In this document: positions 1 to 8,505 of the stretch, in pieces
Layout of the letters: each line of letters starts with the position of its first letter
How positions within the stretch are numbered: position 1 is the first letter of the stretch
Source of the DNA: Entrophospora sp. SA101
Lineage: Eukaryota > Glomeromycota > Glomeromycetes > Entrophosporales > Entrophosporaceae
Direction of reading: 5' to 3'
Assembly: GCA_958430865.1 (NCBI GenBank)
Contig: CAUDNR010001857.1
Coordinates: 39,007-50,715, forward strand
Length of the DNA stretch: 11,709 nucleotides
The notes under the pieces: generated by a model
Database searches by the model: none
The model's input: the letters and a program-made list of their open reading frames with translations, nothing else
Told to the model about the DNA's origin: nothing
Position numbers and translations under genes: made by a program

Positions 1-732
1 AAAATAAGAAGAATTAAAATATGTTGCTTCTTTTTTTAAATCTAAATTTCCATCCATCAACCTTATCAAGTTTTACATGTGGACGAAACTTGTGGAACAC
101 AACATTTCATCATTGTGCAAACTTAATTCGTTCTTTTTCAATTATTTGCTCAATCTTTTCTTTTTGGTTTAAATCTATGACAATCAAAGATTCAAGACAT
201 TTTTTTTATAAATACATGGGTAAACTCGATCCTTTCACTCGATTGTTTAAAGTATTTATAATATAAATGGATGGCCAACTTATCGAAAATTCTATGCATG
301 GTTAGTATTAGTAAATAATCTTAATTAGCGAATAAAGAAATTCATGGTCAAATTTTTTGCATAGGAATACAATCCATAATACTTACACATACAACAAGTA
401 CTGCACCTCAACTTGGGCTCCCTAATGAAAAACATTGTCCATAAAAATCGGCATAGTATGGTGCGGGTCACTTCAACATACCAAATAATTTTAAAGCTAA
501 ATTGGGAAATATTGAATGCTTGTTTGAAAAAAAAAAGAGACGACATTTGAGATAATTTGCTTTTAAAAATTTCAGATAAACTTAAAATATTTCAAATTTG
601 GAAACTTTTATATGTAACATATAAAACACACGATTTTTAAAAGCATATAACCTTGAAACCAGTAATTTATCTCGATGATGGATTGTAGAACTATTCAATA
701 TTGTCTCTATTTTTTTCAGATAAGATTTAAAG
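1..732. other. gene-poor left edge, repeat-like
   Basis: There is no intact gene here. The sequence is A+T rich with long T and A runs. The only coding-like signal is a decayed minus-strand frame at about 18-306, listed separately. Around 360-490 there is a less A+T-rich block whose composition differs from its flanks, as older transposon fragments often do, but I cannot assign it to a family. The open frames on either strand are short, low-complexity and rich in Phe, Leu and Ser. Confidence 0.5.
18..306 (-). pseudogene. decayed coding trace, unidentified
   Basis: One minus-strand frame runs from about 306 down to a stop near 18 with only three internal stops: TAA at 206-208 and two adjacent TGA codons near 116-121. 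That is few for such A+T-rich DNA. The middle part reads as a charged, protein-like helix (KCLESLIVIDLNQKEKIEQI, then IEKERIKFAQ), followed by a basic tail ending in KKRSNIF. I do not recognise the family. It could be the C-terminal end of a dead transposon or host gene, or a chance frame. The absence of a partner exon or start leaves it unsupported as a live gene. Confidence 0.25.
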
Positions 733-1100
733 TTGATCAATTTTTTTTATTTGATTTGTTGCACTAAGCTGAAAAAGAACATAGCACATTGTAAATCATT
801 GATTTTCTTCTCGTTCCAAGATAACACAACTCAATTGGTGCTAGAGAGGCAAACGCAATCAATTGGAAATGTTCTTTTGTCCGATGAAACTGGGTTTGCA
901 GTTTTTAACAGTGATGGTCCAAATCGTGTTTGGTGGATTTCTGCCTTCACAGTTACCTGACCTGAGCCCAATAAAATATTATGAAAAACAAAGAAACCAA
1001 AAAGTAACAAAGCTTGATATTAACCTTTTTGTGCATAATTGTATGAAATTTTTGGGGTGGTCCGTGACTTTTTGGAAGGAGTGCATAATAATAACATGTG
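733..1100 (+). mobile_element. decayed Tc1/mariner transposase fragment
   Basis: The plus-strand translation contains SDETGFAVFNSDGPNRVWW. This is the classic Tc1-like DDE block around the first catalytic Asp (GAT at 883-885), followed by the Ser-Asp-Gly and Val-Trp signature. After a frame change near 960, a second block reads MKFLGWSVTFWKECI, a degraded form of the Tc1 block KFGGGSVMFWGCI. The order and spacing fit the middle of a transposase. The helix-turn-helix N-terminus, the second and third catalytic acids and both terminal repeats are absent or unrecognisable. It is a dead internal fragment about 590 bp upstream of egt1. The exact edges are uncertain. The downstream edge lies near the TTA microsatellite. 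Confidence 0.75.
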
Positions 1101-1127
1101 AACTTTTTATTAGTTGTTATTATTGTA

Positions 1128-1131
1128 TTAC

Positions 1132-1182
<51 letters not shown>
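1128..1182. repeat. TTA/ATT trinucleotide microsatellite
   Basis: An almost uninterrupted run of about 17 TTA/ATT units. Read on the plus strand in one frame it produces a false poly-Leu open reading frame. It lies next to the Tc1 fragment and is probably length-polymorphic. Confidence 0.9.
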
Positions 1183-1605
1183 CTCATTGAACCGTTTTTT
1201 CTTGTCAAGTTTTCAATGTAATACATTTCTCTTTTTGTCTAGTAATTAAAAATTAGGATCGGGTCAGCAATTTTGGTCTGGTCAATGTTACATTAATAGA
1301 TCCAATGAAATTGAGAGGAAACGGCATTATGGTTGATTACAAGCATTTAAATATTAGAATTTGTGAAAAAATTTTTTTTTTTACTAATTGTTTAAATATA
1401 TTAAGTAATGAGCAGCGTTAAGCACGCACGCTATGCTGATTTTTTAAAAAAATTTATCTAACATTGAATCAATCAATTATCAAATCAATCAAATCAATCA
1501 ATTAATCAAATTAAATATTTTTTTTTATGACCAAATACGAAAGATTAAACATATATGGTTAAGCCCTTTCATTAAATTAAATAATACACACAATATGTTG
1601 GAAGC
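1183..1605. other. egt1 upstream spacer, low complexity
   Basis: There is no gene here. The stretch holds T and A tracts, a small G+C-richer imperfect inverted repeat at about 1409-1437 (AGCAGCGT against ACGCTATGCT), and an AATC-type microsatellite at about 1465-1510. It is probably distal promoter sequence mixed with repeat relics. Confidence 0.5.
1464..1510. repeat. AATC-type imperfect tandem repeat
   Basis: Repeated units of AATC and CAAATC (for example AAATCAATCAAATCAATCAA) form an imperfect microsatellite about 180 bp upstream of the egt1 start codon. No regulatory role is evident. Confidence 0.75.
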
Positions 1606-1611
1606 TTTTGC

Positions 1612-1617
1612 CACGTG
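1612..1617. promoter_or_regulatory. CACGTG E-box (Cbf1-type) upstream of egt1
   Basis: The palindrome CACGTG lies 71 bp before the egt1 ATG and about 20 bp before the TATA-like element. On the minus strand its context is ATCACGTG, which matches the RTCACGTG consensus of the yeast bHLH factor Cbf1, a regulator of sulfur amino acid genes. Egt1 uses SAM and cysteine, so sulfur-linked control is plausible, but this is inference. Other bHLH factors also bind CACGTG. Confidence 0.5.
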
Positions 1618-1636
1618 ATCTGTCATACAACTTTCC

Positions 1637-1644
1637 TATATAAT
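1637..1644 (+). promoter_or_regulatory. TATA-like element of egt1
   Basis: TATATAAT lies 44 bp upstream of the start codon, which leaves room for transcription to begin around 1660-1675 in the A-rich stretch before the ATG. The 5' UTR would be very short. In A+T-rich DNA such a motif also arises by chance, but its placement between the E-box and the start supports it. Confidence 0.5.
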
Positions 1645-1687
1645 GAAGTAAAACAGAAAAAAAAAAGTTAACAAAAAACGAATAAAA

Positions 1688-4289
1688 ATGACAACATCCC
1701 AACCAACAGAATCCAATTTTCAAATTATCGATATTCGTGAATATACATTTAGTAAAGAATCACTAATTGAAGCAATCATTAATGGTTTAAATAAACCTGA
1801 AAATGTCATAAAAACCATTCCTACCTTTTTGTTATACGATGATAGAGGATTACAATTATTTGATGAAATTACTCACCTCAAAGAATATTACCTAACTAAT
1901 GCAGAAATCGAAATTTTGAAAAATGAGGCGGATCGTATTGTTGATCACATCAAAGATAATAGTGTGGTCATTGAACTTGGTTCAGGGTAATTTTTGTTTC
2001 ATTATTATCCAAAAATTATTAAATTCATGTGATCGAAGGAAGATGTTAATCAAAGAATATTCTCGTTTATAACCATAATTGTTTAGATCGCTACGTAAGA
2101 CCAAACTAATTCTTGATTCATTGGAAAAAAAGAAAAAAAATATAACCTACTATGCTCTTGATCTTATGGAATACGAACTTAAAAAATCTTTAAGTTCACT
2201 TGGAAATTACGAAAACATTAAACTTATGGGTCTTTGGGGAACTTATGAAGATGGGATCAAATTTATTGGTTCTTTAAGTGATAACAATAACTGTGCTAAT
2301 GGTTATTCTAATGGCGATTCTAATGGTAGTTCTAATGGCAATAGTGGTGATAAATTGTCTAAAACAATTTTATGGTTAGGTTCATCATTAGGAAATTCTA
2401 CTAGAGAAGATGGAGCGGATTTTATCATAAGGCTTCAAAATCAATCTATGGATCCTGGTGATTTATTTTTGGTTGGTATTGACAGAAAAAATGATCCTGA
2501 TAAAATCAGAATTGCATATGATGACCCTAAAGGTGTTACAAGAGACTTCATTATCAATGGGTTAAATCATGTTAATACTATTCTTGGTCAAAAAAATTTC
2601 ATTGATCCTAATGATTTTGAGTATGATTCATTCTATAACGAGATCGAAGGTAGACATGAATCTCATTATAAATCTAAGAAAGATATGACGTTGAAATATA
2701 ATCACCAACAAGGAGGAGAAGAGAAAGAAATTGTAATAAGTTTGAAAAAAGACGAATTGATTCATGTTGAATATTCATATAAATATGATGAAAAAGATCT
2801 GGATCAACTTTTTCATAAAGTAAGACTTTCTCATGTTGAAAGTTGGACAGATACACAATCTCAATATGACCTCCATCTGTTAAGTAAACCACCATTTTAT
2901 TTTAGTCACGGTAGCGATGATGTTTCGTCGCGAGAATTTATACCAACATTAGAAGAATGGAAAGAATTATGGAAATCATGGGACACAATATTAATGAGTA
3001 TGATCTCATCAAAAATGCTACTTGAAAAACCTACCGACCTTAGAAATCCACTTATATTTTATTTAGGACATGTTTCAGCATTTATGGATATCTATCTTTC
3101 CAAATATCACAATGAAAAAAATACTGAACCAAAAAATTTTATAGAAATTTTTAAAAGGGGTCTTTATTCCAATGCACATTCAGTAACACCAGTTGAATGG
3201 CCAGGAATTGATAAAGTTATAGATTTTCGTGATAAAGTTAGGAAAAGACTTGTTTCTGTATATGAACAAGTGCATGAAGGAAAAATAACCATGAAAAGAA
3301 GTTTAGGAAGAGTGTTATCAATGGTATTCGAACATGAAGCTATGCATCTTGAGACGGTTCTTTATATGTTGATACAATCATCGTCTACTTTACAGCCAAA
3401 AGGAGTTGTGATACCTAAATGGAAAGAAGCGAGCACTCCAGCACCAGAACCTAAATTGACAACAGTTCCAAGACAAACTATTACACTAGGTCATGATAAC
3501 GATGAATATAAAGATGATGAGCAATATGATTTGTGTAAAGAATTTGGGTGGTATAATGAGTCACCTAGAAGAGAAGTTAGTATTGAATCTTTTAAAATCC
3601 ATTCAAGGCCAGTGACTAATGGAGAATATCTTGAATTTATGAGGGCAACAGTTAACAAAGAATACCCAGCATCATGGGTTCCAATTGATCCATCACTATT
3701 CGATTATAAAGTTAGAACATTATTCGGACCAATTAAAATGAATGTTGCAATGAATTGGCCAGTTATGTTGAGTCAAGAACAAGCATGTAAATACGCAGCA
3801 TGGAAAAAGATGAGATTGCCAACAGAAGAGGAATTAAGCGCATTCTATGCAATACATAAATCATCATCATCATCATCATCACCAATGGACTTAAAATCAA
3901 ACGTAGGGTTTAAGAAATGGCATCCAGTTGATGTGCCAAACAATAGTGATAAAATTCAAACATTAGGATCTGGATGGGAATGGACATCAAGTGAATTTGT
4001 TAAACACTCGGGATTTAAACCTAGTAAACTTTGTCCTGGTTATTCGGCAAATTTCTTTGATGATAAACATGTAATTTTGGGTGGCTCATGGTAAGCAAAA
4101 ATCTTATTTTTTTATGAATTATATTTAATTTTTTGCTAGTAGTATATGTATATTAATTATATTTTTTTTATTTTGAAAAAAAAAAAAAATAGGGCAACAC
4201 ACCCTAGACTAACAAGAAGCACATTTGGGAATTGGTATCAAGGAATTTATCCATATGGATTTTGTACAGTAAGGTTATGTCAAGTATAA
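1688..4289 (+). CDS. egt1: Egt1: hercynine / hercynylcysteine sulfoxide synthase, three exons
   Basis: This is the fungal ergothioneine enzyme. It trimethylates histidine to hercynine with SAM, then uses Fe(II) and O2 to join cysteine and form hercynylcysteine sulfoxide; a separate Egt2 lyase would finish the pathway. The exons are 1688-1986, 2087-4090 and 4193-4289. Together they make 2,400 nt, or 799 residues plus TAA, close to other fungal Egt1 proteins. The EgtD-like methyltransferase spans about residues 10-340, with ELGSG (96-100) as the SAM-binding motif and LGSSLGN further on. A DinB-type iron-binding domain (about 380-535) carries His428 in LGHV and the HEAMHLE motif (His516, His520, Glu522). 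The FGE-sulfatase-like sulfoxide synthase domain (about 555-799) has GWYNE (587-591), GSGWEWTSSEF (727-737) and GGSW (765-768). The start is the first ATG after an in-frame stop at 1649-1651 and has A at -3. An Asn/Gly/Ser-rich insert lies at 166-188. All key residues are present, so it should be active. Confidence 0.96.
1987..2086 (+). other. egt1 intron 1 (phase 2)
   Basis: This 100-bp intron begins GTAATT and ends TTTAG. It splits the last Gly codon of the SAM-binding motif (GG | A), and joining the exons gives GSGSLRKTKL, the expected family sequence. If it is retained, translation stops at once at 1988-1990 and gives a 100-residue fragment. Confidence 0.93.
4091..4192 (+). other. egt1 intron 2 (phase 2)
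   Basis: This 102-bp intron begins GTAAGC and ends ATAG after a long A run. It splits the Trp codon of GGSW (TG | G), and splicing gives GGSWATHPRLTRS, the conserved C-terminal signature of FGE-sulfatase / EgtB domains. If it is retained, a stop follows directly and the last 31 residues are lost. Confidence 0.93.
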
Positions 4290-4805
4290 ATTTATTACTC
4301 CTAGAGCTCCGGGTGAGCCAGCCCGTCTTGGCTCGTGAGTCAAATAAGATGTGAAAATATTATTAAGGCCGCACACATATACAAAGAGCTTGGCTTGGTT
4401 CAGCTCGTGAGTTGACCCGTTAAGAGCGATATTTATTTCCTTTTTTCCAAATTAATTTTTTTATTCTTTACGTATATTTATTTAAAATTTTATTAAAAAA
4501 AGAAAAATTTTTTTTTGGTTCAATGGTTTATTTATTATATACAAAAGATTTTAAAAGGGCAGAGTGTAGTCATGTGATTTTATATATGATCGACGAGGAT
4601 AAATAATTCCCGAGCCTCTTTTAAATCACTCGCTACACAGCATAGTGGACACTGTTGCAGATCAAATGTGACAAAAGTGACATTCAATATCTTATGCTAA
4701 TTTCAATTGTTTTATAGAAAAAAGGAGTGTATGCGAAAAGAAAAACTGGATGGAAATAAATATTTGTTATTTTGTTTTGGAGTAAAGTCTACACATTTTT
4801 GAAAT
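4290..4805. other. egt1 3' flank with degenerate G+C-rich repeats
   Basis: No gene is seen. From about 4302 to 4425 there are G+C-richer words built around GAGCTC, GGCTCGTGAGTC and CAGCTCGTGAGTTGA, repeated in both orientations. They resemble the subterminal repeats of non-autonomous hAT-like elements, but no clear terminal repeat pair or target duplication is visible. The rest is A+T rich. I see no strong AATAAA signal soon after the egt1 stop; the nearest weak one is AATAAG near 4344. Confidence 0.45.
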
Positions 4806-4907
4806 TTACCAATCTTTAATTAAATCATAAGCATTTTTAAAGTCTAAAGCAATTATATGTTCTTCAGTTATATCTTCCTCCACCTCTTCATCTCCAGTTA
4901 CACATGA
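4806..4907 (-). pseudogene. short decayed acidic coding trace
   Basis: One minus-strand frame between two TAA stops (4908-4910 and 4806-4808) gives about 33 residues with a protein-like sequence: GDEEVEEDITEEHIIALDFK, then NAYDLIKDW. An acidic patch followed by an amphipathic helix is typical of the C-terminal tail of pogo/Tigger-type transposases, but it is too short to assign. No upstream domain is recognisable. It is probably a fossil. Confidence 0.3.
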
Positions 4908-5261
4908 TTATTTTACTTCATTCAATGAAATCAGTCAAATTTTCCTTTTTTTATAAAATTTAAAGCAATAGTACATTGATTTTTTTTCATTCCATAACAG
5001 GTATAATTGTAAATTTTGTTCCAGCAGGTGAAATAAAGCCACATTCATATTATGGGTCAAATGCAAGAGAATGGAGAGCATGACTAAATTGATTTACTAC
5101 CTATTGAAGCCTTTGAAGCATTGTAATTTAGTAAATTATAATTTATTATCATCATAATTATCATATATTTGCTTGTGTTATTAACTCTATTATTATTATT
5201 ATATCTGTAGTTTATTGACAACAGTTGATTTTGTAACAAGCAGATGTAGGTTTTTGGATAA
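4908..5261. other. unassigned intergenic stretch
   Basis: No intact gene is seen. A short plus-strand frame near 5065-5123 reads IDLLPIEAFEAL then a stop, just after another stop, and may be the tail of a dead exon. Around 5150-5210 lie ATT/TTATTA runs. The stretch ends at the TA dinucleotide flanking the Tc1-like element. Confidence 0.4.
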
Positions 5262-5263
5262 TA

Positions 5264-5840
5264 CAGTGTGTGGCAAAAAACTTAACTTTACTAATTCGTC
5301 ATAGGTTCATGAAAGTCACATCAAACCCAATGATAAATATACCATTTAAAAGCAAAAAAGCTACAGAATGAACTTTATTAGACTTAAAATTTGATTTTTT
5401 TGCAATTACTTTCAATAACCAACTCACAACAGCATTTCATTGAATTTAAAACAAATTTTTGAGTAGAATTCCATTCCTCTGTCAAAAACCTCTCCAAATC
5501 ATCTGAATTCATTTTTAAACATTGTGTTTAACAATGGCCCATAAGTTTTCTATAGGGTTAAGTCAGGACTACAAGAAAGCCAATCCATAACCTTAGGCAC
5601 ATTATCAGCAAGAAATGTTTTAGCTACTTGACTTGTGTGCTTGGGATTGTTACCTTGCTGAAAGCATCACTTCTCTCCAAGATGATTTTTGAGTATTTTA
5701 ACATAAAATTCACCATCCATTATCTGCAGGAAGCAAAATAAAGGCACCAAACCCTTTGCACAAAAACCTTCTCAAGCAAAAATTTTTTGACATACAATGA
5801 AGCTGGATGTTTATCTTTATATCAACATTCAATTTAATGC
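5264..5840 (-). mobile_element. Tc1/mariner-like element, truncated, dead transposase
   Basis: A TA dinucleotide (5262-5263) is followed by CAGTGTGTGGCAAAAAACTT, a typical Tc1-type terminal repeat start. On the minus strand the C-terminal half of a transposase is readable in broken frames: IMDGEFYVKILKNHL, then QQGNNPKHTSQVAKTFLADN, then VPKVMDWLSCSPDL. The second catalytic Asp of the QDN motif is changed to Gly (codon at 5652-5654). A stop precedes CFQQ. A one-base loss at about 5557 throws the block with the third catalytic acid out of frame. The matching inverted repeat on the right is not found, and the element fades into the repeat field beginning near 5850. It was once an autonomous element and now cannot move by itself. 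Confidence 0.85.
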
Positions 5841-5849
5841 TCCAAACAT

Positions 5850-6072
5850 ACGTATCAATGAAATTCAAACTGATTTGAATCAAATTGAATCACCTAATTT
5901 TTAATTTGAATCAGTTCGAATCAAATTAAATCAAATTTGAATTGTATTCTGATTTGATTTGAATATTAAGTATATATAATTCGATTCGAACTGATTCAAT
6001 TCAATTTGATTTGAACTGATTCAAATATATAATTTGATTCAAACTGATTCAACTCAACTTAATTCAAGCTAG
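5850..6072. repeat. degenerate GATTTGAATCAAATT repeat field
   Basis: The words TTTGAATC, GATTCGAA, AATTGAATC and AACTGATTC recur in both orientations for about 220 bp, so the stretch can pair with itself extensively. Such fields are seen as subterminal repeats of hAT-like or other non-autonomous DNA transposons. No target duplication or clean terminal repeat was found. It borders the truncated side of the Tc1-like element and may be what truncated it. Confidence 0.6.
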
Positions 6073-6954
6073 TGATGGTGACTGAAACTATGCTTAGTGT
6101 GTCAAAATTGCCAAAATTAATTGGCCTAAACTTTGACGAAACTAATTTTAATGGCTGAAATTGTGAGATTTTAAAATAAAGTAGATTGATTTAGATACTT
6201 ATTATATGTATTGGACAAAACTATCTTTTTTCAAAAACAATTTCAGCTTTATCAATTAAAAGATTTAAAATATACTGTGAGTGTGTGATCTAAGTTACTC
6301 ACTTACCAGGTAATTCTTATGTTTGGCACACAGCTGGCCCCTGAATTACAGCCTATTGACCCTAAGCCCAAATGTCTGGTTTTCTTAGAACCTCTGATTT
6401 ACAGTTGATTTCACTATCTTACAACCTTAGTCTAGATAGCCTACGAATGGCACATGTCTGGTTTTCCTAGAACCTTCAATTTAGAGCCAATAACTCTTTT
6501 ACCTTACAACCTGAAGTTTGGATAATCGAAAGGGTTCCCAACTAATAATTAAAGGTTGGCCAGACCATTAATCATTAGAAGGCTGGGGGTTAATCACACT
6601 GGGTTTATTAGTTACTTATAGTCAAAGACTATTTTATGTAAGGGTTATATATTTATTAAGAGTTATTATTATGTTATTGTTATCAAGTTTGTTATCAAAA
6701 TATTAACAATTATTCAATTATTCTTTCTAACTTGGTCTAAAGCCAAATGTATTTATACCTCTTGGGGCAGTACAAATAACATGATATGTGCTATTCTACT
6801 CTTCAATAATATGCTTATCAACTAATTACTAATTCTAAATAATTATTTACATCAGATGAGTAATACATGAAATACATAAGTAGAAATATGAATATAAAGA
6901 TCTTCAGTATAACATTACACGATATGCGGCGCAACCGTTACAATGTTATATATG
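6073..6954. other. non-coding repeat-like stretch between two transposons
   Basis: No coding frame of note is seen. It contains the 82-bp tandem repeat listed separately (6320-6530) and then A+T-rich sequence with a TATTTATA word near 6750. Size and texture would allow a solo LTR, but no TG..CA ends with a matching 5-bp duplication could be found by eye. It ends at the hAT left terminus. Confidence 0.4.
6320..6530. repeat. diverged tandem repeat, period about 82 bp
   Basis: TGTCTGGTTTTCTTAGAACC at 6373 recurs as TGTCTGGTTTTCCTAGAACC at 6455, and both are followed by related tails containing CTTACAACCT. A third, shorter and more diverged copy starts near 6320 (GGCACACAGCTGGCCCC). The TGGCACA word precedes the first and last copies. 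No reading frame is preserved through them. Confidence 0.7.
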
Positions 6955-6967
6955 TAGGGATGTTAAA
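6955..6967 (+). repeat. hAT left terminal inverted repeat
   Basis: TAGGGATGTTAAA, 13 of 13 bases identical to the complement of 8506-8518. It is followed by GGTTCGG-type subterminal words up to about 7026. Confidence 0.85.
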
Positions 6968-7029
6968 TGGTTGAGTCGGTTCGGTTCGGTTTAAAAACCG
7001 TGTTAGACCGGTTTGAACCGCGGTTTGTC

Positions 7030-7119
7030 GATCATATACTAAGATCTGATTGGTCAATTTTAATAACCGTTGTTGATCACATACTTTAAATATGAGTGGT
7101 TAATTTTAACAACGATTTT
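7030..7119. repeat. 45-bp tandem pair inside hAT left end
   Basis: Two diverged copies, each beginning GATCAYATACT and containing GGTYAATTTTAAYAAC, lie head to tail (7030-7074 and 7075-7119). They are probably subterminal repeats of the hAT element. Confidence 0.7.
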
Positions 7120-7256
7120 TAATATAATATATACATGAAATACAATTTATATTTATTAATTTTAAAATGACAAAAACATTAATTATTCATTCCTAAAACA
7201 AAAAAAAAAAAAAAAAAATAAAATATAATATAATTAAAAATTAAAAACTAGATTGA

Positions 7257-8469
7257 TTATAACATACTTGCTTCATAATCTATCCAACTTTTTAAGCATA
7301 AAGCAGCATGTGCTGTATTGGGATGAAGACAATTATGAATTTTTGTAATTGTGTGGGCTGCCATTTAGAAAGCTTGCTCACATGGAACACTTGTTCCTTG
7401 AATAGCAAGGTAATCTTGTGCTATTTTAGATAAAACTGGAAATTTATCTTCATATTGGCTCCACCAAAGTAATGAATCTGAAGATACTGATGGTAAAGCT
7501 AAATATCTTTCTAACTCATCTTCGATTGGTCAAGGTTGAGCTTGATTAACTTGATTATTTTGTTGTGTAATTAAATTTTCAAAAAATAATCTAGTACTAG
7601 AAGATTTTAAAATATTATTTTCAGAATTTGAGTTTTTAATTTTGATGTATAATTATTCATTTTAGAATGAAGCATATTAATAGCTTGATTTCTTTTTTCT
7701 TCTATTGAAAAAGTGAGTAATTTTGAACAAGGATCTAATAAAGTTGAAATAATAGTAGATTTATCTATAATTGTTATAATTGTCCAATAATCTTCTAGTT
7801 TTTTACGTATAGAATCTGCCATCATACATTTTTCAATTGAATGATTTTGATTTTCTATATATAACTCAATGTGTTGAAAAATTCCTATGAAAGTTAACCA
7901 AATATCACTAACAGTTGGGTATGATGAAGATGATAGCATTTTAGTTGCTTTATACATAGGATCTAATAAAATTATCATTGATTTGAACTTCTTCCCACTC
8001 ATTATTATTAAGATAAATTGATTCTAAAATTTTATTATTATTATTAACTAAACAATTAAGTTCTTCGTGCATATGTTTAAATTTTTCCAACATTAAAAAT
8101 GTGCTATTTCATCTGGTAGCAACATCAAGATCAGGCTTACAATAATTTTTTTTCATTTCTTTACAAATAATCCCATAGCTCATCACAAAATTTTGTTGAA
8201 TTATGAATTTTATTTACAAACTTTCTTACTTTATCAATAATAGGAGCTCTTAGTACCATTCCATGATTTACTGCTAAATTTAAAATATGAACAGCACATC
8301 TATAGTGATGAAAATCACAATGTTCACAAGTTTCTTCTAATTTGTATAACATAAGATTACCACATCTAATCATTTTTGCATCATTATTTGTAGTAAGCAC
8401 AAGGGCTTTATCATTAAGATTCATTTCATTAATTAATTGAAAAAGCTTTTCTTTAATTCTCATAACCAT
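7257..8469 (-). pseudogene. hAT transposase pseudogene, C-terminal two thirds
   Basis: Read right to left, the frames give a block with CAVHILNLAVNHG, a frame change near 8165, then KPDLDVATR followed by a TGA where the family has Trp (normally TRWNST), then FLMLEKFKHM. After another frame change near 7990 come ATKMLSSSSYPTVSDIW and KLEDYW..LLDPCSKLLTF. A further change near 7615 leads to the C-terminal dimerisation domain: ELERYLALPS, LLWWSQYEDKFPVLSKIAQ and TSVPCEQAF, then a stop, MAAHTITKIHNCLHPNTA and a final stop at 7257-7259. The order matches hAT (Ac-like) transposases with the hATC dimerisation region. At least three frameshifts and three in-frame stops make it non-functional, and the N-terminal DNA-binding part is missing. 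Confidence 0.9.
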
Positions 8470-8505
8470 GGTTCAACCATGGTTCAACCACAGTTGAGTC
8501 AGCTG

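Noticed and set aside
21..266. Plus-strand open frame of 81 codons
   Set aside because: Its Phe/Ser/Leu-rich composition is what one expects from the complement of the Lys/Glu/Asn-rich minus-strand frame at the same place.
325..546. Minus-strand open frame of 73 codons
   Set aside because: It is rich in Phe, Cys and Tyr with no motif, codon pattern or neighbouring exon, and it overlaps a repeat-like block. It is most likely chance.
863..1249. Plus-strand open frame with a long poly-Leu tract that could look like a membrane protein
   Set aside because: The Leu tract is simply the TTA microsatellite. The N-terminal part is the wrong-frame and then right-frame reading of a decayed Tc1 transposase.
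2674..2895. Minus-strand open frame inside egt1
   Set aside because: It is antisense to a conserved part of egt1 exon 2 and has no independent support.
6275..6945. Possible solo LTR between the repeat field and the hAT element
   Set aside because: Candidate TG..CA borders were tried, but no matching 5-bp target duplication, primer binding site or polypurine tract could be seen.
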